Positions 1-7,460 of a stretch of DNA of 27,454 bases are shown here, in pieces (position 1 is the first letter of the stretch; every line of letters starts with the position of its first letter). The stretch comes from Fusobacterium sp. (lineage in GTDB: Bacteria > Fusobacteriota > Fusobacteriia > Fusobacteriales > Fusobacteriaceae). The notes beneath the pieces were generated by a model that did no database searches, was not told where the DNA came from, and saw only the letters and a program-made list of their open reading frames with translations. The stretch lies in contig NZ_JAWDXO010000041.1 in NCBI RefSeq assembly GCF_032477075.1, positions 1 through 27,454 on the forward strand, read 5' to 3'. The position numbers and the translations under genes were made by a program.

Positions 1-56
1 GCATGTATGTCTCCTTTGTATAATTAGGGTGGTAACTATATTATACAAAAAAGAGA

Positions 57-98
57 GCTGAGTGAAACATTTTTTTTAAATGTTACTCAGCTTTTTTT
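57..98 (+). terminator. Intrinsic terminator hairpin
   Basis: GCTGAGT and ACTCAGC arms, extended inward by AACATT/AATGTT with one bulge, are followed directly by a run of seven T (92-98). It would stop a transcript entering from the left edge. The next reading frame opens only 7 bases after the T-run. Confidence 0.75.
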
Positions 99-104
99 AC
101 AGAG

Positions 105-431
105 ATGGAAAAGAGAGAATATACAGAAGAGGAAAAAAAGTATCTTGAGGAAATGAAACTTAATATGGAGATAGAATTCTATCTTAATTCAATAGCACAA
201 AAAACAGTAAAAATATATGACTATGAATTGTTGGAAGTATATAAGAATAATGCTGAACTATTAAAGGATAAAAATACAGTAGAAGTATATCCACAGCTTC
301 AACAGGCGCTATTCAACCAAAAATTAGGAGAAGAAAAAGTAAAAGTAATAAATGAACTGGTAGAAAAATATAAGATAAATGATCTATTAAAAGAATATGT
401 AAAGATAGAAAAAAAAGAAGAAAATAAATAA
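105..431 (+). CDS. Small charged protein of unknown function, weakly SurA/PpiC-like
   Basis: This is a 108-aa soluble, Lys/Glu-rich, mostly helical protein with no signal peptide or membrane segment. From about residue 38 (YDYELLEVYKNN...) through PQLQQALFNQK (about 63-73) to ELVEKYKI it resembles the helical segment of SurA/PpiC-type foldases just before the parvulin domain. No parvulin domain follows, so a foldase function is not claimed; it may be an isolated relative or a remnant. The start is uncertain. ATG 105 has no Shine-Dalgarno, because a terminator T-run ends at 98. Met17 at 153 has GAGG too close (2 nt). No other gene is coupled to it. Confidence 0.5.
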   Translation: MEKREYTEEEKKYLEEMKLNMEIEFYLNSIAQKTVKIYDYELLEVYKNNAELLKDKNTVEVYPQLQQALFNQKLGEEKVKVINELVEKYKINDLLKEYVKIEKKEENK

Positions 432-849
432 AAAGGATAAGATAAAAAAATATTACTAAATATATATTCCAAAAAAGAAGCTATTAAAATTGAAATTAAA
501 AAATTAACAAACATAAATACAATTAAAATTTAAGAAGTAGATTATTTAACTAAAATTATTTCTTTATAGTAGAATCTAAAATAGTATACAGCCCTTAGGT
601 TTTATGTTATACTAAATGTGTGAATTCTAATAAATTTAAAATATTAAAATGAATAATAACTGCTTTATATATCTGAAAATATTTGAAATATTCAGAAAAA
701 GAGAAAATTAAAATTGAGCTGAGACAGACAAAGAAATTCTATCTTAGCTCTTTTCTTATACTTTTTGAAACATTAAATTTTCAATTACAGGAAAGTAATT
801 AAAATCTTAATCAATTCATAGGATATAGAGTAATTTTTGGAGGACTTTT
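432..849. other. Gene-poor AT-rich intergenic region
   Basis: I find no supportable gene here. It holds a possible extended -10 element (TGTTATACT, 605-613), an imperfect inverted repeat TCTGAA...TTCAGA (672-696) and an intrinsic terminator (716-756). The ribosome binding site of the histidine kinase gene (GGAGG) closes the region. A 20-codon ATG frame starting near 650 lacks a ribosome binding site and is not called. Confidence 0.6.
716..756 (+). terminator. Intrinsic terminator
   Basis: GAGCTGAGA pairs with TCTTAGCTC (9 bp including one G-U) around a 17-nt loop and is followed by TTTTCTT. It would end transcripts from the upstream small gene or from a possible promoter near 608, before the histidine kinase operon. 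Confidence 0.75.
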
Positions 850-2850
850 ATGAAAAACATTCAAAGACATTTAATTTTTGTAATTATGGTAGGGATATGT
901 GTTATTTTATGGAATCAAATTGTATTTATGAAATATGGAATAACTCTTTCAACATATTTGAAATATTCATCAGGTATTACAGAAAAGGAAAGGGATTACT
1001 TGAAGTTTCATAGTCCAATTCGTTTAGGAAGTGATATTACTGCTCCTCCAATTTCATATTATGATGAAACTACAGAGAAATACACTGGTTTAATTGTTGA
1101 TTATGCAAACTTTCTGTCAATTGAAACAGAAGCTCCAATTACCATAAGTATGTATACTTTCTATGATTTAGTAGAAGCTTTGAGAAAAGAGGAGATTGAT
1201 GTATGTGATGTATTTCCTAGTGAGAATAGGGCAAAGGAATTTGATCTTTCCATTCCAATATATCGATTAAAAACAGTTGTTATTTCACCCAAAAAAGGAA
1301 GCAATATACTAAAACCAGTAGAACTAGCTGGAAAGAAAGTAGCAGTACCAAAAGGAGATTTAGCAGCAGAATATATTACTAATCTTTTAAAGAAAGAAAA
1401 AAAAGAAACTGTTGAATTTGTTCCAGTAAATGATACAAAAACAGTTCTGGAACTTTTACAACAGGGGGTTGTTGATGCTGCAGTTGGAGATGAAGTTGTT
1501 GTTTCTACCTATTGGAAAGAATATGATGTTTATGAAACTCAGAAATATAATGTGATTCTCTTATATGAGAAAGATGTAGTATTAGCTGTGAATAAAGACT
1601 CTGATTTATTATTATCTATACTTAATAAAGGTATTTTACAGACAAAAAAAAATCATATTGTGCCAAAAGTTCAACAAAAATGGTTTGGAATTTCTGAGTC
1701 TATAAGAGGAGAAAAGAGAGACTTAGAATCTTTTATCAATATTGCTATTATTTTATTTATCTGCTTAATCAGTCTTTATGCATGGAATTATTTTCTGAAG
1801 AAAAGTGTGTTGCAGAAAACAAGAGAGATTGAAGAGAAGAAGGAAAATATCAGTATGATATTAAACAATCTGGATATAGCACTGTTTATTATAAATGAAA
1901 CCTGTATGGTGATAGAATGTAATCGCGCTTCTTTGATTTTACTTTCTCAAAAGAGAAAAGATGTAATAGAAAAAAGTCTCTTTGAATTTTCTTTTTTATC
2001 TGAATTATTGGAACTATCAAAATATCCTCAATGGAAAATGAATCTTAGTCTTAAATTTAGAAATATAATAAAAAGCAAATGTTATGAGATCAAACTTTCC
2101 CCTTATATTTCAAGAGAGGAAAAGCTCAGAATACTGAGCATAGAAGATATAACAGAAAAGCTTATTATAGAAAGAAAGCTTCATCAAGAAAATAAGATGA
2201 TAACAATAGGTCAGATATCAGCTGGTTTGGCACATGAAATTAGAAATCCTCTTGGAATAATAAGAAATGGGCTTTATCTTATTAAAATGAAAATATCCAG
2301 TAAGCCACAAAAAAAAGCTATCAATATGATGGAAAATTCTATTCAAAGAATTAACAATCTAATTGAACATTTACTTAGGTTTTCAAGAACAGCATCAGAT
2401 AAATGTATCCAAGAAAATATTGAAACAATGGTAAGTAATATAATGACTTTTATGGAAACAAAATTAAAGGCTAAAAAAATTAATTACCATATAAGCTTAA
2501 AGGGAAATCCAGTAGTAACACTAAATACAGAAGCTGTTAATATTATTTTGATTAATCTTATTGAAAATGCAATTGATGCTTTTTCAGTAGATAAAGAGGA
2601 TAATTTGATACAAATCTCTATCTCTTCTACAGAGAATTCGCTAGATTTTCTAATTGAAGATAATGGAGTAGGAATATTGGAAGAAGGGCTTCCATATATT
2701 TTTGATCCTTTTTACACAACAAAGGAAGGACATGGAACAGGACTTGGTTTATACCTTGTGTATAATGAAATCAAGAAGTACAATGGAGATATTTCAGTTG
2801 AAAGTCAATATGGAATAGGAACAAAATTTTTTATTTCTATTCATTTTTAA
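850..2850 (+). CDS. Sensor histidine kinase with extracytoplasmic SBP_bac_3 sensor domain
   Basis: A 666-aa membrane two-component kinase. Seen in order: an N-terminal membrane helix (about 8-26); an extracytoplasmic solute-binding-protein type 3 domain (about 52-280, starting IRLGSDITAPPISYYDE, with a Y-x-G-L-IVDYA motif near 78-86); a second membrane helix (about 295-315); a coiled linker; a PAS-like segment (about 332-435); a HisKA H-box AHEIRNPLG with His462; then the HATPase motifs N-box IENAIDAF (571-578), G1 DNGVGI (604-609), F-box FDPFYTTK (618-625) and G2 GHGTGLGL (627-634). All catalytic motifs are intact. GGAGG lies 7 nt before the ATG. The sensor family binds amino acids and other small polar ligands; the ligand here cannot be read. 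It is followed after 14 nt by the NtrC-type regulator, its likely partner. Confidence 0.93.
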   Translation: MKNIQRHLIFVIMVGICVILWNQIVFMKYGITLSTYLKYSSGITEKERDYLKFHSPIRLGSDITAPPISYYDETTEKYTGLIVDYANFLSIETEAPITISMYTFYDLVEALRKEEIDVCDVFPSENRAKEFDLSIPIYRLKTVVISPKKGSNILKPVELAGKKVAVPKGDLAAEYITNLLKKEKKETVEFVPVNDTKTVLELLQQGVVDAAVGDEVVVSTYWKEYDVYETQKYNVILLYEKDVVLAVNKDSDLLLSILNKGILQTKKNHIVPKVQQKWFGISESIRGEKRDLESFINIAIILFICLISLYAWNYFLKKSVLQKTREIEEKKENISMILNNLDIALFIINETCMVIECNRASLILLSQKRKDVIEKSLFEFSFLSELLELSKYPQWKMNLSLKFRNIIKSKCYEIKLSPYISREEKLRILSIEDITEKLIIERKLHQENKMITIGQISAGLAHEIRNPLGIIRNGLYLIKMKISSKPQKKAINMMENSIQRINNLIEHLLRFSRTASDKCIQENIETMVSNIMTFMETKLKAKKINYHISLKGNPVVTLNTEAVNIILINLIENAIDAFSVDKEDNLIQISISSTENSLDFLIEDNGVGILEEGLPYIFDPFYTTKEGHGTGLGLYLVYNEIKKYNGDISVESQYGIGTKFFISIHF

Positions 2851-2864
2851 AAAAGGAGAATTAG

Positions 2865-4238
2865 ATGTTTGCAGATTATAAAATTTTAATTGTAGATGAT
2901 GAAGCAGATTATAGAGAGATGTTTTCTCTCATATTAGAGGAAAAGGGTTACTATGTTTATATGGCTTCTTGTATCATAGAAGCAAAAGAAATTGTCAAGA
3001 ATCATAAAATTGATATGGTAGTGACAGATCTCATTATGAAAAATGAAACTGGAATAGAGCTTCTCCACTGGATAAAAGATTATGATAGTGATATAGGAGT
3101 TATCATTGTTACTGCATATGGAACGGTTGAAACAGCAGTTCAGGCAATTCAAGATGGAGCATATAATTATTTTATTAAAAGCAATGATCCAGAAACTCTG
3201 CTTTTAGATATAGAAAGGTTTTTACAGTTAAAGCAGCTGAAATTAGAAAATAATTTACTAAAAATTCAAAATAAAGAAGTATCTATGTTGGAATCGAATA
3301 ACTCTGATATGCAAAATATACTGGACATATGTAAAAAAGTTGCAAAAAGTAAAATATCTGTTTTAATTCTTGGGGAGTCTGGGGTTGGGAAAGAAATTAT
3401 AGCTAGATATATCCATGAAAAAAGTGAGAGGAGCTCTTTTCCATTTGTTCCTGTTAATTGTCAGGAATATTCAGAGGGAGTTTTGGAATCAGAATTATTT
3501 GGACATGAAAAAGGATCTTTTACAGGGGCTATTAAGCAGAAAATAGGAAAATTTGAAGAGGCAAGTCTGGGAACTTTATTTCTTGATGAAATTGCAGATG
3601 TTTCTATAAATACACAAGTAAAACTTTTAAGGGTACTGGAGGATAAGAAGATAGAACGTGTTGGGGGAAATAAAAAGTTGGATGTTAATATCAGATTGAT
3701 TTCAGCAACCAACAAAAATACTTATGAAGCTGTTAAGAGTGGAATCCTTCGAGAAGATTTTTTATACAGAATTAATGGTATTATTATTCATGTTCCTCCT
3801 CTCAGAGAACGTCCAGAGGATATTGAAAGTTTTATTTATTTTTTTGTTAAAAAATTTGAAATGGAGTTGAAGAAAAAAATAGAATTTATAGATGAAGAAA
3901 CTATGAATTTTTTAAAAAACTATCATTATCCAGGAAATATTAGAGAATTAAAAAATATAATTGAACGATTGATAGTATTGACAGAAGGCTCTGTTATTTC
4001 TTTTAAAAATGCAAAAAGATATTTAAAACCAACAGAAGAAGACGGAATTTCTCCTTCTTATGAAAATTTACGAGATGCTAGAAATCAATTTGAAATGGAA
4101 TTTATACGTTCTAAAATCAAAGAATATAAAGGTAATCTATCTAAAACTGCAGCAGCTCTTGAGATCAGCAAACGACAGTTAAATAACAAGATTCTGGAAT
4201 ACAATCTCAGAGAATGGATTAAGTCTCTCAAAGAATAA
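2865..4238 (+). CDS. NtrC-family sigma-54-dependent response regulator
   Basis: A 457-aa protein with three modules. The receiver domain (about 5-118) has Asp11/Asp12, phospho-acceptor Asp55 in VVTDLIM and Lys105. The AAA+ sigma-54 interaction domain (about 145-370) has Walker A GESGVGKE (170-177), the loop GSFTGA (217-222, Ser in place of the common Ala of GAFTGA), Walker B LFLDE (238-242) and arginines R296/R302. A Fis-type helix-turn-helix lies at about 424-447 (NLSKTAAALEISKRQLNNK). AAAAGGAG precedes the ATG. It is encoded 14 nt after the histidine kinase, its probable phosphodonor. A sigma-54 promoter and paired palindromes lie directly downstream, ahead of the NhaC gene, which is its obvious candidate target. 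Confidence 0.95.
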   Translation: MFADYKILIVDDEADYREMFSLILEEKGYYVYMASCIIEAKEIVKNHKIDMVVTDLIMKNETGIELLHWIKDYDSDIGVIIVTAYGTVETAVQAIQDGAYNYFIKSNDPETLLLDIERFLQLKQLKLENNLLKIQNKEVSMLESNNSDMQNILDICKKVAKSKISVLILGESGVGKEIIARYIHEKSERSSFPFVPVNCQEYSEGVLESELFGHEKGSFTGAIKQKIGKFEEASLGTLFLDEIADVSINTQVKLLRVLEDKKIERVGGNKKLDVNIRLISATNKNTYEAVKSGILREDFLYRINGIIIHVPPLRERPEDIESFIYFFVKKFEMELKKKIEFIDEETMNFLKNYHYPGNIRELKNIIERLIVLTEGSVISFKNAKRYLKPTEEDGISPSYENLRDARNQFEMEFIRSKIKEYKGNLSKTAAALEISKRQLNNKILEYNLREWIKSLKE

Positions 4239-4267
4239 TTATATTTTATTTATAAAATATAATTATT
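4234..4267. repeat. Perfect 15-bp A/T-only hairpin across the stop codon
   Basis: The arms 4234-4248 and 4253-4267 are exact reverse complements around the loop TTTA, and the stop codon of the regulator gene lies inside the left arm. No T-run follows, so it is not a standard intrinsic terminator. It could protect the 3' end or slow elongation. Confidence 0.5.
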
Positions 4268-4353
4268 AAAAACTAAAGAGTATTTCAAAAAAGTTTATGT
4301 CATAAAAAAGCTATATACTTCCAACATATAATTCCTCAAAGAATTAAAAAGTT

Positions 4354-4390
4354 AGGAAAAATGTTTCTTGGTTCAGGAAAAATATTTCCT
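4354..4390 (+). promoter_or_regulatory. Paired palindromic upstream activator sites
   Basis: Two 16-bp sites of the form AGGAAA-N4-TTTCYT lie at 4354-4369 (aggaaaaatgtttctt) and 4375-4390 (aggaaaaatatttcct). Their starts are 21 bp apart, two helical turns, so both face the same side of the DNA. Site 2 has perfect 6-bp arms and site 1 has one mismatch. They lie roughly 90-125 bp upstream of the predicted sigma-54 start, the usual place for NtrC-type enhancers. I infer binding by the regulator encoded at 2865-4238. Confidence 0.65.
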
Positions 4391-4452
4391 GTTTTTTAGT
4401 GAAATTTAGAAGTGCTTTTTCCTTTTTAAACTAAAAATGTATCTTTTATTAT

Positions 4453-4469
4453 TTGGCATAATAATTGCT
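4453..4469 (+). promoter_or_regulatory. Sigma-54 (RpoN) promoter for the NhaC gene
   Basis: TTGGCAT (4453-4459), five bases, then TTGCT (4465-4469) matches the -24/-12 consensus TTGGCAY-N5-TTGCW with the required GG-to-GC spacing. The predicted start is near 4480, about 34 nt upstream of the NhaC ATG. A sigma-54 activator gene lies immediately upstream. Confidence 0.85.
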
Positions 4470-4513
4470 TATATTAATTTTAAAAGTATGGAGAAGGCAA
4501 AGGAGGGGAAAAG

Positions 4514-5968
4514 ATGACTACAGCAAGAAAACCTAAAATTTGGGAAGCTTTAGTTCCTATTGTAGGAATGGCAGTAATTATTGTTTATTCCATGTTAGTA
4601 CTCAAAGTGGATCCACATATTCCAATTGTTATTTCAACTATACTTGCAGGAGCTATGGCGTTGAAAATAGGCTGCAATTGGTATGAGATAAGAAATGGAA
4701 TGATTGAAAGTGTCTACAGAGCAGTAGAGGCTTTAATTATCGTTATGATTGTGGGAATGTTGATTGGTTCATGGGTTTTAGCTGGTTCTGTTCCAGCAAT
4801 GATTTTTTATGGTTTGGAATTAATTTCACCTAAATTTTTCCTGCCTACTGGCTGCATCTTATGTGCAGTCGTATCTGTTGCAACTGGAAGTGCTTGGACC
4901 TCTGGGGGAACAATAGGAGTAGCTCTTATGGGAATTGGAACAGGTCTTGGAATTAACCCTGCACTTACAGCAGGAATGGTTATTTCTGGAGCATATTTTG
5001 GGGATAAGATTTCTCCTTTATCAGATAGTACCAATGTTGCTGCGGCTACTGCAGAAACTGACTTGTACTTGCATGTAAGATCAATGATGTATACAACCGT
5101 TCCAAGTTTTATAATAGCACTTTTATTGTATTTGATTATTGGATTAAGATATGATACCTCATCAATAAACTTGGAGAATATAAGATTGATAAAAGAGGCC
5201 CTTTCTACAACTTTTGTCATCAGTCCATGGCTATTAATACCTCCAATAGTAGTATTGATAACTGCTGTAAAAAAAGTTCCCGCCATTCCTTCTCTATTAC
5301 TTGCAACAGCAGTTGGAAGCTTATTTGCCATGATTTTTCAAAAGGCAAGTCTTGTGGATGTTTTAGATGTTCTTCAAAATGGGTATGTAGGGGAAACTAG
5401 TGTCGAGATTGTAAATAAACTGCTTACTCGAGGAGGAGTAAATGGAATGTTATGGACAATTTCTCTAATTATTTTTGCTTTATGTTTTGGAGGAATTCTG
5501 GAACAGGCGAAATTTACTGAAGTAATTCTGGAAAAAGTAATAAAATATGTTCATTCAGTTGGAAGTCTTGTAGCTACAACTATTGTGACTGGAATTCTTT
5601 GTGATTTTGTTCTTACAGACCAGTATCTGGCAAATATTATTCCTGGAAGAATGTATTATAAAGTTTATGATGATATGGGGTTGGAAAGATATTATCTTTC
5701 CAGAACATTAGAAGATGGAGGTTCTCTATGGTCTCCTATGTTTCCATGGAATGGCTGTGGGGCATACCAGTCTGCTACTTTAGGAGTTTCTACTTTTGCT
5801 TATTTTCCTTATGCATTTTTAAGTTTAATAAACCCAATTGTTTCTATTGCTATGGCTTATATGGGAATAGCAGTATTCAGAAAAAAACTTCAAAGCCAGG
5901 ATGTTGAAATTATTGAGGTGGAAAATTTAAATGAACTGGATGAAATTAGAAGTAAAATGAAAGAATAA
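4514..5968 (+). CDS. nhaC: NhaC-family Na+/H+ antiporter-type transporter
   Basis: A 484-aa polytopic membrane protein with about eleven or twelve hydrophobic segments. The family signature is clear in VATGSAWTSGGT (about 122-133) and SGAYFGDKISPLSDSTN (about 158-174). AGGAGGGG lies before the ATG. Family members exchange Na+ for H+, but some couple organic anions or other solutes (the malate-lactate MleN type), so the substrate is uncertain. Placement behind a sigma-54 promoter, next to a kinase with a solute-binding sensor, suggests uptake or exchange of the sensed compound rather than routine pH control; this is inference. A strong terminator follows. The cassette 850-5968 seems to use ATT for Ile more often than the helicase operon does. 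Confidence 0.9.
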   Translation: MTTARKPKIWEALVPIVGMAVIIVYSMLVLKVDPHIPIVISTILAGAMALKIGCNWYEIRNGMIESVYRAVEALIIVMIVGMLIGSWVLAGSVPAMIFYGLELISPKFFLPTGCILCAVVSVATGSAWTSGGTIGVALMGIGTGLGINPALTAGMVISGAYFGDKISPLSDSTNVAAATAETDLYLHVRSMMYTTVPSFIIALLLYLIIGLRYDTSSINLENIRLIKEALSTTFVISPWLLIPPIVVLITAVKKVPAIPSLLLATAVGSLFAMIFQKASLVDVLDVLQNGYVGETSVEIVNKLLTRGGVNGMLWTISLIIFALCFGGILEQAKFTEVILEKVIKYVHSVGSLVATTIVTGILCDFVLTDQYLANIIPGRMYYKVYDDMGLERYYLSRTLEDGGSLWSPMFPWNGCGAYQSATLGVSTFAYFPYAFLSLINPIVSIAMAYMGIAVFRKKLQSQDVEIIEVENLNELDEIRSKMKE

Positions 5969-5993
5969 CAGGGGGAGTTTCATATACTTTTTT

Positions 5994-6034
5994 AACTGCA
6001 TCTCTTCATGTAAAGAGGTGCAGTTATATTTTTT
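5994..6034 (+). terminator. Strong intrinsic terminator after nhaC
   Basis: AACTGCATCTCTT pairs with AAGAGGTGCAGTT (13 bp, one G-U) around a 6-nt loop and is followed by ATATTTTTT. A second small hairpin, GCTGGA-GAAA-TCCAGC (6038-6053) with AATTTTTATTTT after it, lies between this gene and the convergent cobO end. Confidence 0.9.
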
Positions 6035-6080
6035 ACAGCTGGAGAAATCCAGCAATTTTTATTTTAAGGAAATTTTCACA

Positions 6081-6599
6081 TTATCTTTCTATTCCATCTC
6101 TAGCCATTAAACCCATGTTGTAATAATGTTTTATTTCTTTCATTTCAGTAACCAGATCAGCAGAATCTATCATTGCTTGTGTGGCATACCTTCCTGTAAG
6201 AACAAGTTCAACACTTTCAGGTTTCAATTCCATAAGAGCTAATACTTCGTCTTCACTAACTAAACCAAAAAAATGAGCTACACATATTTCATCTAATATG
6301 ACAAGTTCATAATTTCCACAGATAAGAGCTTCTTTGGCTCTTTTTAATCCAGCTTTAGCTTTCTCTACATCTATCTGCTGTACATGCTCTTTAGAAATTA
6401 TACAATTTTCTGTTCCAAATCTTTCTATAATAATATTATCTAATTTAGCAAATGTTCGAAGTTCTCCATATTCTTGTCCCTTCATAAATTGTCCAATATA
6501 GACATGATAATTATTTCCAAGTGCTCTTACAGCTAAACCAAGAGCGGCAGTAGTTTTTCCTTTTCCGTTTCCTGTATATATTTGAGTATATCTTTTCAT
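6081..6599 (-). CDS. cobO: Corrinoid (cob(I)alamin) adenosyltransferase
   Basis: A 172-aa CobA/CobO/BtuR-type enzyme that transfers the adenosyl group of ATP to Co(I) corrinoids in adenosylcobalamin formation. Seen: P-loop GNGKGKTTAAL (10-20), the family's IGQFMKG segment (about 36-42), Walker-B-like LVILDEICVA, the conserved LVLTGR, and a C-terminal EMKEIKHYYN...ARDGIE typical of the family. The frame extends 14 codons further upstream, but the ATG at 6599 has AAGGAGG about 7 nt before it and matches the family N-terminus, so I chose it. No other cobalamin gene is nearby. A divergent promoter region separates it from the 66-aa gene at 6754. Confidence 0.93.
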   Translation of the reverse strand: MKRYTQIYTGNGKGKTTAALGLAVRALGNNYHVYIGQFMKGQEYGELRTFAKLDNIIIERFGTENCIISKEHVQQIDVEKAKAGLKRAKEALICGNYELVILDEICVAHFFGLVSEDEVLALMELKPESVELVLTGRYATQAMIDSADLVTEMKEIKHYYNMGLMARDGIER

Positions 6600-6647
6600 A
6601 ATAATTCCTCCTTTGGAAAAAGTTATGTTAAAAATCTGCATATTTAA

Positions 6648-6676
6648 AGGATATCACAAAAAAGAATACATAACAA
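6648..6676 (-). promoter_or_regulatory. Putative sigma-70 promoter of cobO
   Basis: On the minus strand, TTGTTA (6676-6671) and TATCCT (6653-6648) are 17 bp apart, each 4/6 to consensus. It sits back-to-back with the strong plus-strand promoter at 6691-6719. Confidence 0.45.
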
Positions 6677-6690
6677 GGAATTATATTACT

Positions 6691-6719
6691 TTGACTTTTT
6701 GGAGGATAAATTATATAAT
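6691..6719 (+). promoter_or_regulatory. Sigma-70 promoter of the 66-aa gene
   Basis: TTGACT (6691-6696), a 17-bp spacer and a perfect TATAAT (6714-6719). The predicted start is about 27 nt before the ATG at 6754. Confidence 0.8.
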
Positions 6720-6753
6720 TTGCTATATAAGTCTTTAAAAAGGAGTGATGAAA

Positions 6754-6954
6754 ATGACTAGAGAGAAATATTTTAAAGATTTAAAAAAGAGAATTGATGA
6801 AGTTTATTTAGATTTTAATAAGTCAGGAAAAGAAAAAATGGCAGAACTTGAAGAGATAAAGAAAATAATTTTAGATGAAAATATAAGAGATGAATATTTT
6901 GAAGACTTAAAAAAATATATAGAAATAAAGCTTGAATCAATAGGAGTTTTATGA
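6754..6954 (+). CDS. Small charged helical protein, unknown function
   Basis: A 66-aa protein beginning MTREKYFKDLKKR, rich in Lys, Glu and Ile, predicted all-helical or coiled-coil with no Cys, signal or membrane segment. AGGAG at 6741-6745 is 8 nt from the ATG at 6754. In-frame GTG 6745 and ATG 6748 are too close to that site. It has its own strong promoter and its own terminator (6963-6996), so it is a monocistronic unit, which supports a real expressed gene. The motif FKDLKKRI...FEDLKKYI repeats approximately at both ends, suggesting an internally duplicated helix. I do not recognise the family. Confidence 0.7.
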   Translation: MTREKYFKDLKKRIDEVYLDFNKSGKEKMAELEEIKKIILDENIRDEYFEDLKKYIEIKLESIGVL

Positions 6955-6962
6955 GAAGAAAG

Positions 6963-6996
6963 AGCAGACTGAAAATTATAGCAAGTCTGCTTTTTG
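6963..6996 (+). terminator. Intrinsic terminator of the 66-aa gene
   Basis: AGCAGACT (6963-6970) pairs with AGTCTGCT (6984-6991), followed by a T-run. Confidence 0.85.
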
Positions 6997-7001
6997 ATTA
7001 T

Positions 7002-7026
7002 AAAAAAGCTCTCTTTGAGAGAGCCT
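7002..7026 (-). terminator. Intrinsic terminator for the minus-strand gene 7031-7408
   Basis: On the minus strand, GCTCTCT-CAA-AGAGAGC (7024-7008) is followed by TTTTTTA. It starts within 10 nt of the stop codon at 7031. Confidence 0.85.
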
Positions 7027-7030
7027 TTCA

Positions 7031-7408
7031 TTAATATATTGCTTCTTGTTTAATTATTTTGTTATATGCAACAATAACTTTACTCCATTTTTCAAATTTA
7101 GTTTTCACAACATCTAATGTGAGTCTTTCTTCAGATAATGCAATTAAATGAAAAAGAACAAATCCAGCTGTATCAGCCCAGTGAATATTATAATCCTTTA
7201 AGTCGAAGTTGAAAAATGTTTCTGTTAGTTTATCTTTTATTGCTTTTGCTGAATAGTCAGGAGAGTGATAATCTACATTAATGAGTTCCTCTCCCCATAT
7301 ATTAGAGGATAGCTGCCATCTGTACATAGATTTTTGCTCTATTTTTATAATATAATAATCTTTTTCCTGCCAATCTGTGAATTTAACTTCAAATTCTTTC
7401 ATAGTCAT
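7031..7408 (-). CDS. Conserved-looking small soluble protein, unknown function
   Basis: A 125-aa soluble protein (123 aa if it starts at the second ATG, MKEFEVKF). AGGAGGTGG lies 7 nt before the first ATG, so 7408 is preferred. It is rich in aromatic residues (several Trp and Tyr), with an N-terminal beta-strand-like half and a C-terminal helix. No signal peptide, membrane helix or catalytic motif is visible and I do not recognise the family. It has its own consensus promoter and terminator, so it is a single-gene unit convergent with the 66-aa gene. Confidence 0.8.
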   Translation of the reverse strand: MTMKEFEVKFTDWQEKDYYIIKIEQKSMYRWQLSSNIWGEELINVDYHSPDYSAKAIKDKLTETFFNFDLKDYNIHWADTAGFVLFHLIALSEERLTLDVVKTKFEKWSKVIVAYNKIIKQEAIY

Positions 7409-7431
7409 AATTCCACCTCCTGTTATTATTT

Positions 7432-7460
7432 TATATACTTCATAAAGTATATTCTGTCAA
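7432..7460 (-). promoter_or_regulatory. Consensus sigma-70 promoter for the 7031-7408 gene
   Basis: On the minus strand, a perfect TTGACA (7460-7455), a 17-bp spacer and TATATA (7437-7432), close upstream of the ribosome binding site. Confidence 0.8.

Noticed and set aside
299..514. 71-codon minus-strand hydrophobic ORF
   Set aside because: Mostly the reverse complement of the Lys/Glu-rich 105-431 gene, giving Phe/Ser/Leu-rich noise; no start signals.
640..712. 20-codon ATG frame in the 432-849 gap
   Set aside because: No Shine-Dalgarno, low complexity, and overlaps RNA hairpins.
4408..4423. Third copy of the AGGAAA-N4-TTTCCT enhancer site
   Set aside because: Only the right arm matches; the left arm has several mismatches and the spacing is not clearly in helical phase.
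4807..5331. 174-codon minus-strand ORF inside nhaC
   Set aside because: It is wholly antisense to a gene with clear family motifs, lacks a ribosome binding site, and its composition is the complement of membrane codons.
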